From NCBI GenBank assembly GCA_018350325.1, contig JAEVLN010000025.1:124001-188000 (forward strand): DNA of 64,000 nt, written 5' to 3'. Numbering within the stretch: position 1 is the first letter of the stretch; every line of letters starts with the position of its first letter. The position numbers and the translations under genes were made by a program. Origin of the DNA: Globodera rostochiensis. Its lineage: Eukaryota > Nematoda > Chromadorea > Rhabditida > Heteroderidae. This document shows, piece after piece, positions 43,939 through 56,700 of the stretch. Below the pieces are notes generated by a model. That model saw only the letters and a program-made list of their open reading frames with translations, made no database searches and had not been told where the DNA came from.

Positions 43939-46900
43939 ATGGTGTTGCACTTCAACTTGGCTCTGACAATTACCGTTCTGCAAGTCTTCGGCATCCAATT
44001 CAACGGATGCAATGCAAATCAACAGTCAAAAGCTTTCGGTGGTTTGAGTAGGGCCAACCCCTCGGGGGCGGGAAAGTCGGGGGTCGGAGAGGTCGGAGTT
44101 GGCCATGTCGTGGATCGGGGGGACGACCCGGGCTGGTGTCAGCGAGCAAGCAGAGTAGGGTTTGACCCAACCCCGGCGCTTCTCCGCCTCCCGAAGAGAC
44201 GGTTCGGGGCTGAAGCTATTTTCGCAAAATTATTAACTTCAATATTGTGAAATGTGAATTTGTATGTGAACATTTCAGAATTTAACGCCAAAGAATTGTG
44301 CCGTGCCATTGAGGGCACTTCGTTCCACGCGCAATGTCTGCTGTCGGAGGTGGTCAAACAGAAGGGCTTTATCCCCCGGAATTTGCGTCCGCCATGGCTG
44401 AACTCCTCGCTGTTTGAGGACAACAAGCTGCCGGCGGACAAAGCGACGGGCGATGGATGTTACGCGTGTTACAAGGGCACAAAGGCGAGTAACGGCGTCA
44501 ACCCGGGCGAGGAGTACTGTGCGTGTACGGTAAAAATTCTGATTTTTTAAATCAAATAAAAAAAGTTGGCCAATTTCAGTATAAAAAGCAAGCTTTGAAT
44601 AAAAAATTTGGAAAGATTTTTGGCACTTTCGACTTTGCTGGCACAACTTGCATTCAGAATTTCCACAAAATGGCATTGGTAAAAAACATCTTTTGGTTTT
44701 TTAAATTTGTGTTTTGTAGATGCCAAAGTGCGGTAGCGACTATTACGATCACGTCAAGCATTGTGCCATGGTTTAAGATGCCTTATAAAACAAATATTTA
44801 CAAAAAAACATTCAGGTCCATTTCTACGATAATGACCCAGAAAAGGAGCCAAGAAACTTTGATCACAAAAGTAAAATAAATAAAATTCATTCAAATTTTA
44901 CAACATTTTCAGGCACTTTGGTGCTTCTGGACGGTTGCATCATCGCGGGGGGGGCATCACACAAAAATTGTACGGCAAATGTGAACATTGCATTTGAGCA
45001 GCCACAAAGGTCCTTCTTCTACGGCAATTGCGATGCCGAGACTAAAACAGTCTTCGAGAGCACGTGAGTTACAACAACCAATTAAATGTATTGAAAAATA
45101 TAATATAAAATTGCAAAATTTAACTAAAAACCCCAAAAATTATAAATATTGAGTAAAAACTGCCAAAATATGGCCCAAAAACACAAAAAATCTCAAAATA
45201 TAAATTAAAAATAGATTTTTGACCGATTTACAAATCACGAAAGTTACGAATTATGGGTTTATTCTCAAAAAGCTCACAAAATATAAAATCCGTGTTCTAA
45301 TTATTACATTTTAATTTTAGCATTGAAGTGAAGGCGTCTTCCGCTGCCGCCAGTGATAAATCTTCAGCAGATAAAAACAATGGTGGCTTTTAGGGATACT
45401 CGAGACTTGCAATTTACCGAGACTCGAGATCGAGACCAAAAAACCCGTGAAATTTCTTGACTCGAGACTCTCGAGCATCCTCAGTGGCTAGGTTTCCTAT
45501 TACTATATGTCATAAAAGACATTGGTGTTTCTTTAAAATTAAAATGAATTTTTTAATTTTACAGTAACAAATGCCGCCTCTTCACCATTCGCTTTTCCTG
45601 TGGAGTTCAAACATCGAATTTGCAAGGGTTTGTTTGGCAGCGACGTGGACGATGCCTTCGAGAACATTACGATTACCATAAGCGGCGAGTGCGTCAACAT
45701 TTAAATAATTTTAGAGCAATTAATCGAAATGTTTCCCGTTACTTCACACAGTTGTGGCACGAAAAGCTTTAAGTTTCCGACTCTCGAATTCGAAAAGGTT
45801 GGATTCAAATTTTAATTTTTATACCTTAATGTATGAAAAATTTAATCAAATTTTGGGGTTTTTGCAGGGTCGCGTGCAGGAGATGCGCGGACTGCAGTTG
45901 GACCTGCAAGGGAACGCTTTGCAATGGCGCGACTCCCTCGGCGGTTATGCATTCGCGAAGGAAGCGCGTCTGATGTGGCAGCCGAGCGAGTTGAAGTCAC
46001 TTAATGCTTTTGGGCTTGTCGATGTTGCATTGATGTACCCGAATCTTGATCTGAATCGTTCCCAGAATCTTGATCTGAATCGTAAGTGATCTGAACTCTT
46101 ATATTCTTTAAAATTAATGTGCGCGGTTTACTTAACCATTTGTGTCGTTTGTAGCTGTTGGACAAGCGGAGTTCTCCGTGGACTTACTGAAGGCGGTCTA
46201 TCGTAACCCGACGGAGGGGACTTCGGTGAAGAATACGGTACTATCGCCTCTTTCGGCAGCCATTGCCCTGGCAATGGCGTACGCCGGTGCACGCGGGCAA
46301 ACTGCGGCTGAATTTGGCAAAGTGTTGGCCGGCGGTATTTTCTATTTTTAAATTTGGCAATATAATTAATTAATGTCTCCTAAAATTGGCTTTCATTATT
46401 TTAATCCAAATTTATAATTGAAGAATTATCTAATTCATTTTGTTGACGACCCATAAACATTTGTCAGATTCTTCTGATTCAACCTTGCACATCAATTTCG
46501 GCAAATTTCTTCAAGAAATTGCGTCCAATAAAACCGACGAAGAGTTAAAAAAACAGAACAATTTCCAACCCGACGGGCCTCCTCCAGAGTTTAAGCTGAG
46601 AATTGCCAACAGAATATATTTGGCGAACACTTTCAACGTTTTGGACGCGTTCAAATCGGTCATCAACACGCATTATGGGGGCAACTTCGAGTCCATCGAT
46701 TTTGCGCAAAGTGCCGCAGCGGCTGAGGCAAAAATTGAATTAAAAATAATTTCTGGCCCGGATTTTAATTAGTTTTTTTTCCCCTGAACGCCCCCAGGCT
46801 GCGAAATGCACGAAAATTTTTATTAACTTTTTAAGTTTCTCAATGAGTTTTTTTCCATTGATTAGCCCTTTATTTTATAATGATTAAAAAGACCAAATTT

Positions 46901-48469
46901 AGTTTTTTTAAACTATTCTAGCCTTTTAAATCTATTAAGGCAATTAAACCAAAATCCATCGACTTTTTTTTCAATTATAAAACGCACTCCTGAAAATTGC
47001 ATTTTTTTTTATTTTCAGAAAATACACTTTTAAATTAGTGATTTATTTTTGTTGAAATTAAAAAAGTTTTTCTAAAAGATAATTTTGCAGAAGATTAATG
47101 CCTTTGTTGTGAATTCGACGAATGGAAAGATCAAAGAATTGGTCAACGCAGGAGATTTCGATTCTCAAACAAAGTTTACTTTCAACTAAAGACCGGACCG
47201 ATCGAGATTCTCGATCGAAATCTCGGTAAATCTTGCCAAGATTTTTTCGAGATTCTCTATCAAAATTCGATCGGTCCTCAAGTCCAAACTTTATTTTAAC
47301 CTGAATTTTACTTAATAATTTTTTAGATTGGTTCTCGTCAATGCACTTTATTTTAAAGCAAATTGGCTTCGACCGTTTAGTCATCGAACGAAAGAAAAGC
47401 TCACATTTTTCTTGACCAATGGCCAAGAAAGCAAAGTATTTTAAGGAAATATTTACTTTTAAAAAGACATTTAACTAATTGAATTTTGTTGGAATTTATT
47501 TGAATTTTATTATGGAAAAATCACAACTTAAATATAATTATTTAGTTGGACATGATGCAAACGCAAGACGAATTCATTTATGTCGTGGAAAACAATGTAA
47601 AGTAAAATAAAAATGAATATAATATTCGAATTTCAATACAATTTAAAGATTTAAAAGTGATTTTGGGTGCTTTTTAGACTAACTTAAGCTACTCAATAAA
47701 AACATTTGATCAAATATTCATTTTCAACTAAAAAGTGACGGAATGTTTTCCATTTAAATTTTAAAAAATTTAGTTCAAAATGCTCGGAATGCCATATGTC
47801 GGGGAGAAAGCGCACCTTTTCATCCTTTTGCCAAATGCGAACGACGGCCTGAAGGCTTTGTTGAACGAATTGAAAGGGGCCAAATTGATGGAATTGGCTC
47901 AAAATTCTGCAACTACCAAAGTCAAAGTGAGGCCAAATCCTTTTTTTCCAATATTTTTTGACATTATTTTAAAATTTGTGTAATTCCCCCAACGGATTTG
48001 AGGGATTTTGAATTCGTTATACTCTTTTTAGGTCATTTTGCCAAAATTCAAAATTGAGTCGTCTCACGAATTGGGAGTTGTGTTGACATCGATTGGCATT
48101 AAAAGCGCATTTGACCCAAAGAATGCTGACTTTTCCGGCATAAGCAATACAAAAATGCCATTCTACATCAGCAACGTTATTCAAAAAGCGATGATTTCGG
48201 TGCGTAAAATACATACCTATGAATGATTTTATTTTTGACAATCACAAATATTCTACATATTTAAAAATTAATGCCAAAAACTTTCGAAGATCGACGAGGA
48301 CGGCACAGAAGCGGCTGCGGCAACGGCCCTGGGTTTTGCTACAATGAGCCGCCCTGACAAAGTGCCACCACCGCCTCCAACCTTTCGTGCCGACCATCCG
48401 TTCGCCTTTTTCCTCATCTACAGCCAAAAGCACGTCATGTTCAGCGGGGTTTTCATGGGCGAACAATGA
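43939..48469 (+). CDS. secreted protein: Cys-containing N-terminal region fused to serpin
   Basis: Eighteen exons: 43939-44038, 44279-44529, 44580-44678, 44720-44770, 44816-44870, 44913-45063, 45321-45382, 45565-45688, 45752-45797, 45868-46081, 46155-46334, 46468-46727, 47091-47173, 47327-47435, 47546-47596, 47774-47926, 48032-48199, 48290-48469; 2337 nt (778 aa). After a signal peptide, residues ~35-380 form an unrecognised region with many cysteines (GCYACYKG, YCACT, MPKCGSDYYDHVKHC, LLDGCIIAGG). Residues ~385-778 are a serpin (AEFSVDLLKAVY, NTVLSPLSAAIALAMAYAGA, LVLVNALYFKANW, HPFAFFLIYSQ). The reactive loop has the inhibitory hinge GTEAAAATA, and a Met-Ser pair falls at the expected P1-P1'. 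Serpins of this type trap serine proteases. Exon 10 splices in phase into the serpin, which has no start of its own; reading through that donor instead gives a stop at 46089, so two products are possible. Intron 12 uses a GC donor. Confidence 0.78.
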
Positions 48470-48696
48470 GAGGAAATCAATCCATTTTTGTTATAATTAC
48501 CGGACAAATCAGAAACTATGGCCCTCCCTGCCGGCCGCCCCATTCATTCATTTGTCAGACATTTATCCTTTTTTTTTGCATCTTTAATAAGAATCTCTAT
48601 TTTAGTGACTGATAAAATAATTACCAACTAAGATTTTCTGAACAAACAAAAAAAGAAATATTCATAAATGCACTTAAAAATTCAAAAAAAGATGAA
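48470..48696. other. 3' flank of serpin gene
   Basis: Short AT-rich spacer after the serpin stop; AATAAG at 48587 is a possible poly(A) signal. Ends in the run of A (48683-48690) that on the minus strand is the 5S terminator. Confidence 0.4.
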
Positions 48697-48814
48697 GCTT
48701 ACAACACCGCCGATTCCCAGGACGTCTCCGTTCCAAGTACTAAGGAAGCCCAACGTTGCTTAACTTGCCAGATCGGACGGGATGGCGTGTTTTCAACGTG
48801 GTATGGTCGTAAGC
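48697..48814 (-). rRNA. 5S ribosomal RNA
   Basis: On the minus strand it runs GCTTACGACCATACCACGTTG to GGCGGTGTTGTAAGC, 118 nt, closely matching the copy at 26215-26331 with a few differences (AAAACACG for AAAGCACG, GGGCTTCC for GGGCCACC). A T run follows 6 bp downstream. Single, dispersed gene copy. Confidence 0.95.
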
Positions 48815-48916
48815 GCTGCTGTAATGAGGATAGCCAACCAAATGAGTGACTTTTTGTCTCTTTGATGATGCTCAAATAGATAATGGACAATTTGTGAGAA
48901 TATTCTCTGTTATAAT

Positions 48917-49816
48917 TAGGGCTCGTAAACTCATGGAAATCCATATTTTTTTGCGAACTGGGGATGCCCTGAAATGCACGAAAACACATTTTTAGCTTGA
49001 TTTGAAGCTTCTAGGACCGATTTTTATATCCATATTTTTCATCCATATTTCGCAATTTATGTCTATATTTCCATATTTCGTCCATATTTTCCATTTATAT
49101 CCATATTTTTCATCCATATTTCGCGATTTATGTCCATATTTCGTCCATACACATTTTTAGCTTGATTTGAAGCTTCTAGGACCGATTTTTATATCCATAT
49201 TTTTCATCCATATTTCGCAATTTATGTCTATATTTCCATATTTCGTCCATATTTTTCATCCATATTTCGCGATTTATGTCCATATTTCGTCCATATTTTC
49301 ATTATTTTTCATCCATATTTCGCGATTTATGTCCATATTTCGTCCATATTTTCCATTTATGTCCATATTTTCCATCCATATTTCGCATTTTAAGCCAAAA
49401 AATGTGCATATTTTGGCATTTTGCAAAAAATTAGTGACCTTGGCAAGAAATTTTGATTTTATTTCATTTTCTTAAGAAATTTTTTGAAAAAGCGCAAAAT
49501 AATCACAAAAGTTCAAAAAAGTCATTAAAAATGCCAAAAGTCACAAAAGTCTAAAAAAATCGCCAAAACACTTGAAAATTTGGAAATGTACATACCTCAT
49601 CAGCAATTTTAACCAGTGTTGAATGAATTTGAAGAATTTTTTTTGGAGAAATTTTATATTGAAGTTGGAAAAATTTATGTCCATATTTTCAATTTTTATG
49701 TCCATATTTTCAATTTTTATGTCCATATTTTGGTGTTTTGTCCATATTTTGAAAATTTATGTCCATATTTTATGGCCATATTTCACGATTTTATATCCAT
49801 ATTTTTGCGTGCCCTA
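48917..49816. mobile_element. hAT-like element, TSD GTTATAAT
   Basis: 900 bp starting TAGGGCTCGTAAACTC and ending TTTTTGCGTGCCCTA, with exact flanking GTTATAAT (48909-48916, 49817-49824). Most of the interior is TTTATGTCCATATTTTC-type words, with a roughly 170-bp direct repeat near its left end. The terminal inverted repeat is short. It inserted about 100 bp upstream of the 5S gene. Confidence 0.85.
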
Positions 49817-50792
49817 GTTATAATTTTCTCAAAAATCGAAGGTATGTAAAAATTGCTCCCGGGCTCATAACATGCTTTCACAGTGGTTTCTGCCAAAATT
49901 TTAGGCATTCGTGCATTAGGCTTAGCGTGGAGTCTATTGATCTATAATTCGTCCAATTTGGCGAGGTACGCATTTCCGGAATTTTTCCCCTGTTTTGGCA
50001 CTTTTCTCACCTATTTATGTACCTTTTAAGAGTTTTTCAATCTTACAAATTAGGGTTCCTCCCCGAACCCCAACTTTTTTTAGTCGGGGGTTTTCGTTCC
50101 CGACCCCGACTTTTTTGTATTTTTCGGGGGTTTGGCTGGGAAAAACCCCGACCCCGACTTTTCCCGCCCCGAGGGGTCGGGGAGGAACCCTACTACAAAT
50201 CCGAGCTCTTCTCTACCTTTATCATCATCAATTTATTGAATTATATTTGAATGGGTCAGATGTGTTGTTGTTCTTTGGACTCTGTTTAAGATAGGATGGG
50301 ATGAAGATGTACATCCCCAGCAGATTGTACATGACGGCCGTCCTGCTCTGCCCTCCCCCCCCCCCCTCCCACCAATCGCCCGCCATTTTGTGGGGTCAGC
50401 GTTTTGCCCAACAAATTCAAATTAATGAAAAGAGTGACCTCTGCTGAATGGTCTTATCTTTTTTTTGTATACAAATCTCAGAAAAGGCTAAGGGGTCATC
50501 ATCACCAGCAGCAGCATCAGAAGATTAGTCATATAAAAGGTGACGGAACATTTCCATTTCCCATTCATTTATGAATAATAATAATTATATGAACTGCTTT
50601 AGCCCAATTGACCTGTCCAAATTGTTGCCCTCCCCCTTGAATGTGTATCTTCTGGAGATTGTACATTAGCCAACATAACTGAAGGAATGTGTGATTCAAT
50701 TTAAATAATACCCCCCCCCCCTCCCCAACAATAAATGACCAAGACTAAAATGATGCTCTTTAAGATACTTTAACATCGTTTATTCTTTACAA
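49817..50792. other. intergenic region upstream of the 25-exon gene
   Basis: Holds a small hAT-like element (50051-50192), a fragment related to the right arm of 33302-33911 (about 49855-49945), and poly-C runs (50349, 50709). No gene seen. 50745-50792 directly precedes the next gene. Confidence 0.45.
50051..50192. mobile_element. hAT-like MITE, near-exact TSD
   Basis: 142 bp starting TAGGGTTCCTCCCCGA and ending TCGGGGAGGAACCCTA. Flanks TTACAAAT and CTACAAAT match at 7 of 8. The interior is CCCCGACCCCGACTTTT words in both orientations. Related GTCGGGG clusters lie at 44045-44120 (serpin intron 1) and 61405-61500. Confidence 0.82.
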
Positions 50793-53700
50793 ATGAGAAC
50801 AAGTTCACCCAACACTACAAACACCACCGACGGCGACCTGACAGCAGACAAAGGCAAGAAATGGGGAAACGTTTTGCGCTGAGCTTTCAGAAAAATCAAA
50901 TCCCGTTAGGCTTAGGCTTAGGATTTTTAGCCCAACAAAATTCACGCCGATTTGTTTAGGGAATTTCTTGCTCACTTAACTTGAAATAGAGCGACACTTT
51001 TATTCGTTACCTTAATTATTGAAAAGTGTTTAAATTGAATACAACCAAAAACGATTAAAAACTTTCTTTATTAAATCCTAAAACAAAAAAAGGGATCATT
51101 TGAGAGATTTTTTACCCTTGACGTTTACCGGTGTAAAATGTTCCTCTCATTCTCTAATCTAGCCCCTCAAAGTTGACAAAACCATAAGGGGGGAGGGGAG
51201 CCTTTGGGCAAAATGTGTAGAAAATATTTTTTATTCTAAAATTGTCTAAAAATATGTTACGAATTTGTCAAGAAAATAAAAATTGAGAATTTAAAGTTTC
51301 ATTTGCGCCCTGCCAATGTCAAAAATTGACTCTTTCAGTATATCTGTGGCCGAGTTTTGCTCGACCCATCGATGAGGTGGCCGATGAACTCGCCGAGAGG
51401 GCTCGGCGCCAACGGGCGGATTCGACATGCCCAACTGAGAGCGGTTTTGACTTAATGTCGACTGCTGGTGGACAAAATGACGAAGGTAATGAATGGCATT
51501 AGCGAGACGTAAAATGAGCAGTCAACAATTTGTTGTAATGTTTGCAATACTCAGATGATGGCACTGAAGTTGGAAATGAGCACGTTGCGGCCATTCTTCA
51601 GCATGTAAAATTGTTGTTAATTAATTGGAGAGAGGAGGGGGGGGGGGGGTAATTAATGGGGGGGGGGGGGGGTTAAGCGACTTATTTATATGTTAAATGT
51701 TAAAGAATTAAATTAATTACAATTCTTTTTAATAAAGCAGGACCAACTCAGTCAGCACCAACAGCAGCGTCCCACAACAAATGGGCAACCAACGGTAAAG
51801 AAAAAATGTTTTGCCGTTGTGCAAATCGAACGGAAGGACAAATCGACCATTCGTCTGAAATACGAGTTTTTTGTGACGGAAGCCGAACCATTTTCTGCTT
51901 CTGCTGCTGGTGATGAACACTGCAATCCGATGGTTGGACACATGACGCAAGCGATTCTGTCGAATCATTTGGCCATGACCTTTGAACAACTGACGGCAAA
52001 CTTTGATTTGCAATTGCAACACCTGGACAACTATTTCGAGCCGGCCGAGTTCATCGACATTGAGCTGCGCAAATGGTATGCTGAGCGGGTGCAAGATCGC
52101 GGCAAGTACAAAGTGCTACTCCACTTGAAATTGGACAACAACAGCGCCAGCCGCATTGTGGATGCCGAAAAAGTTGTGCCCGAAAATGTTGGAGGCGCGC
52201 GCCGTTGTGATGGTGAAGATGTGCCGATGAGAGGAAAGCCGAATACCAACAAAGAAAGTGCCCATCGTTGGGGTGATGAAGAAGTGCCGATCAGAGGACA
52301 ACAGAAACCCAGCAAAGGAAATGAGCGTCGTTTGGATGATGAAGCAGTGTCGATCAGAGGACAACAGAAACCCAGCAAAGGAAATGAGCGTCGTTTGGAT
52401 GATGAAGATGTGCCGATCAGAGGACAACGGAAAGAAAGTGAACGTCGTTTGGATGATGAAAATGTGCCGATGAGAGGTCAACAGAATGCCAAAAGAGAAG
52501 GTGAACGTCGTTTGAATGATGAAGCAGTTCCGATCAGAGGACAACAGAAACCCAGCAAAGGAAATGAGCGTCGTTTGGATGATGAAGCAGTGCCGATCAG
52601 AGGACAACAGAAACCCAGCAAAGGAAATGAGCGTCGTTTGGATGATGAAGCAGTGCCGATCAGAGGACAACAGAAACCCAGCAAAGGAAATGAGCGTCGT
52701 TTGGATGATGAAGCAGTGCCGATCAGAGAACAACAGAATGCCGACGATGATTGGGAACCAATGTGGGTGGTATCACCCGGCACGGAGCAGGTGGTTAATC
52801 ATAAAGTGCATTAAAATTTAGCGATCGTTTTCTGGTGTCCGGAAAGTACCATCTTGGCAATTTGTACAATGTGCTTTCGGACAACTTTGTCACTTCCAAC
52901 GATCTTGGATTCATGCGCAAAGTTTTCAACATGCGCTCCTACACAGAACAGAGCTTGCCAACCCAAGGGAAAGAAATCATTGAAATTGATCACTTGGACC
53001 GATTGGAGGAACGCACCAAAATGTTGGGAACAGAGCAGAAGGTCAGCTTTATTGACTGGGAGGGGTGTAGCTTTTACTTTACCCGGAAATTGGAAATAAT
53101 TATTTTTAATTTTGTTATTGGACTGATTTATGAGTCGTTTAGCTGAGTGTGATCAGTCGACTGGCCCGTATTGACAACGTTTGCCCACTTGGCCAATTTC
53201 TTTTGGCCGCAAGCCAAATAGAAGGCCAGTGCAATTCGTTTGGTGTCATTCAAATTTTGCCAGAAACGGTAATTACTGGCATTATTTGTGTACTTTTTGT
53301 AATAATCGAAAAATTCTGATCAGACAATTTCGCTGAAACTGGACGTCCCGAAGGTGCGCAACGCCGTGCTGCTGCAGCAGAACCCTCAGAAAGATGCGAC
53401 ACATTTTGTCGGGTCGACTTGCTTCGGATCGCTTGTCGCAGCAATTGTGACTTTTGACCAACAAACTTCTGACGTGAAAAAAGTGCCAATAAAAGAATGG
53501 GACAAAAACATCAAACACATTTTTAAGCTTGTTTTGAAGCGCATTCGTGGCTATCCAATGACCTCTTCGGACAATGCCAGTCTCATTTCTCTTAACAACT
53601 CCGTCCGGATCAGCGTGTTCGTGGACTCGTCCGCTGGCTCCGGCGGAACTGATTTGGTGCTGTTTGTTAATTTGGCCACTGTGTCCATTTTTATTGATCG

Positions 53701-56700
53701 GCTTTTCAGGAATTTTTGCATGGCCTCGACGTGTTTGTGGAATCTACCAAAAAGACCGCTGTTGGCTTCAACCACAAGTTCGGGCATCCGATCAGCTTTT
53801 CGCTGACGCCTCTTTCTGCCATTGCCGACGACAAATCTTTGCACACATTTTTGCCCGCCTCCCTAATTGAAGGTGTTTTGTGCTAAATGTGTAATTACGG
53901 AATCAATTAGTACCTATTTGCAGATTATGGCCTGGTTGAGCGGATTCAGTCTTGTGCGCAATCTGTGGAACAGTTTGAGTTAGAATTTCGAAAGGCCTGC
54001 CAATCATTAAACGAACATGCATTCAGTTTAAAGTTGGAATTATTCTAAAATTGAATTTTAATTAAAATATAATAATTAAATGTTATTTTAATTCAGCTTC
54101 CGTCAGTGTGACGAGTTGAGACAAATGTTCCAGCAATGTGAGAAGGACAACGCCATGATCGATGATATGCTGCAAAATTGCGTCATCGATTTGAGAAAGG
54201 GCCAAGGCGCGGAGGAAGCCGAACGTTCAACGGAAACGTTGGAACTTGCGGTTGAACAATTTGTGGAGGACGTGCGCGATCTGTTGGAACATTGCGATCG
54301 GATGTTGGAACCAAGAATGGAGCTGATCCGGCAATTGGACTCAAAAGGTAAACACAAATTGGGGGGGGGAGATTCATGTCGATAAGGCGTACTGTTCGCT
54401 ATTGAAGGTGTTCAATACATCGGACGTGGCAATCGACGGCTGACGGATGTGCTGCTTGGCAACGGCGGCTCCAGCACCAACGCTGCCTCGACTTTGCACT
54501 TTGTCCTTCTGTACAGCGAATCGCGAACAGCTCCACCAGTCGCAGTTGGCGGTTTGTCTTCTCAGCACAACGGAGAAAAATTCTATCGCCAATGTTTGGG
54601 CCAACTTTACCAAATGGCTGGACGGGGAAGAAGCTGTGCCTTTGTTGATTTGGATGCTTTGGAGGCCACGGGATACGACGGATTGCCGCAAGGCATTCTG
54701 GCATTGGACGGCTTTCCAAACATTGACTGTCGATTGGTCAAAATGCGCGGGCACAAATTGCTGACGGCCAATTGTGTGACGGAGGAAGCGCAGAAATTGC
54801 AAATTTGCATTGCTCGGGTCAGTAAATAGGGCTTTCTAAAAACTAAAGGCCTATATGTACAGATTGAAAATTCTCAACGAACTGAAGTTGGAGCAGTACC
54901 TCGGAAGAAGACAGAACCGTGCAGTTTGCCATGCCCCCTCAGCGAAGGCTATGGGGGTAAATGTCAGAACAACGACTTTTTGTGGGGATGCGACGACTGT
55001 GGCCAAACGTTGGCCTTCGTAAAAACGGAGAATGTGAGTCAATTTTTTATGAACATTTAAATTGTTTAAATTCTCCCAAAAAGGCACCAATGACTCATTT
55101 CTATTGCGCTTGTGGTGCCACACCGGTGGAAGAGTTCACTTTTCGTTGCAACGATGTGGAAGCTCATGGGAATGAGTTCAAACATTTTGCAAAAACTCAA
55201 TTGACCAACGAATTGGAAAGGCTGAAAAGTAAGGGCATTTTGACCATTTTGCTGTTGGGCGAGACTGGTGTGGGCAAATCAACGCTGATCAATGCGATCG
55301 TCAACTATTTGAAGCATCCGACTTTCGAGGAAGCCATTCAGGTAGGCGTTTAACACAATTGAATGTTGATCTGTTCCTGGTTTTGTTTGAATTGATCCGG
55401 ATTTGGTGATACAAAATGCCACCCCCCGCAAATCAAACATATTTATTCAAAGGAAAGCACAACCACGGCTATTAGTCCCTCTCATGGGCTGATCGACCCC
55501 CCCCCCCCCTACTTTTTTATTCTTTTATGGGTGATTGGATCAGATCTTTTGATTGAATGGTCAAATCCTTGGGCTTTTCAGATCATTTTCTAAACTGTTT
55601 GATTGTATAACAAATATTTGAACAGGCGGACGAAATTGAGTCGGTCATACCGGCCCGGTTCTGTACGGAGGAATACGATGCCGGCAAATTGGTGCAAAAG
55701 GAAGTATTTATAGGAAAGAAGAGCAAAAACGAGTGCCTTGAGGCTGGCAAATCGCAGACCAAATGGCCTAAGGCGTACATAACGCCTTCGAAAGGTACGT
55801 CCAGCAGCAGCAGCATGGAAACGAAATGTGTAGCTTAATAATGGCTAATTAAACTTTTTAAGTTGGGTACAAAATTCGTTTGATCGATGCGCCGGGCATT
55901 TGCGACACGGGCGGAATCAAAGAGGACAATTTGAACTTGCACAAGACGCTCAGCTTCATCAGCACGTTGCCTGAACTGCACGCCATCTGCATTCTTCTGC
56001 GACCGAACAGCACGCGCACCGGGCCCGCATTCAAATATTGCATCAACGGACTGCTCACTTATTTGCACAAAAATGCCGCAAATGTAGGGAGGGCACGGGG
56101 AAGGACTCGCAGAAAATGGAAGTAAAAATGCCGTTTATTTTTAGAATATCTTTTTTATGTGCACCAACGCGCGGGGATCCAATTACAAAATGGGTGCGTT
56201 CGTTTTGTGCCATGGGACGGATGGAGTGTAATTGAAAAGAGAAAAAGCATTTTAGGGAAAACGCTGGAATTGTTGCGAGGAATTCTGAATCCGATCGAAG
56301 CTGCGCATAAAGTGGGGATTTTTTATGTTTAACTATTAAACATTTAAAGTTTTACAAAATATGGAAAATGAGCCATTTTTGTTTTACCAAAGATTGGCCA
56401 ACCCCCAAAATTTAAGGTGTCCATTCCTCTCATCCAGGACAGAATTTACTGTCTGGACAATGAGGCGTTTGAGCATTTATGTCTCATCAAAAAGGCCAAC
56501 GTTCGGTACTCCGCGGAAAACATGGCCGACTTTTCGAAGAGTTGGACCCGGGCAGAACAGGAACTTCAGCGAATGTTGAAGAACGTGTCGGAGTTGTTGC
56601 CCCACCGTATCTGGGAGACCGTGTCGCTCAACAAAGCCCATCGGACCATCGTCGACTTGACCTACCCATTGGCGTCAATCTCCCAGAAAATCCAGGTGAA

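Noticed and set aside
48699..48989. 96-codon minus-strand frame
   Set aside because: Overlaps the 5S rRNA gene almost completely; the RNA match is decisive.
8210..50925. TTAGGC clusters as evidence of a telomere or chromosome end
   Set aside because: Words alternate in orientation and are short and internal; true telomeres would be long uniform arrays.
52031..52783. Antisense frames of up to 205 codons over the 25-exon gene
   Set aside because: Mirror readings of the 63-bp coding repeat; the plus-strand reading continues in phase into 20 further exons, the antisense one does not.
56312..56416. Extra exon (frame with [16 protein letters not shown]) between exons 17 and 18 of the 25-exon gene
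   Set aside because: Including it breaks phase with both neighbours, while skipping it joins them in phase; kept as intron.
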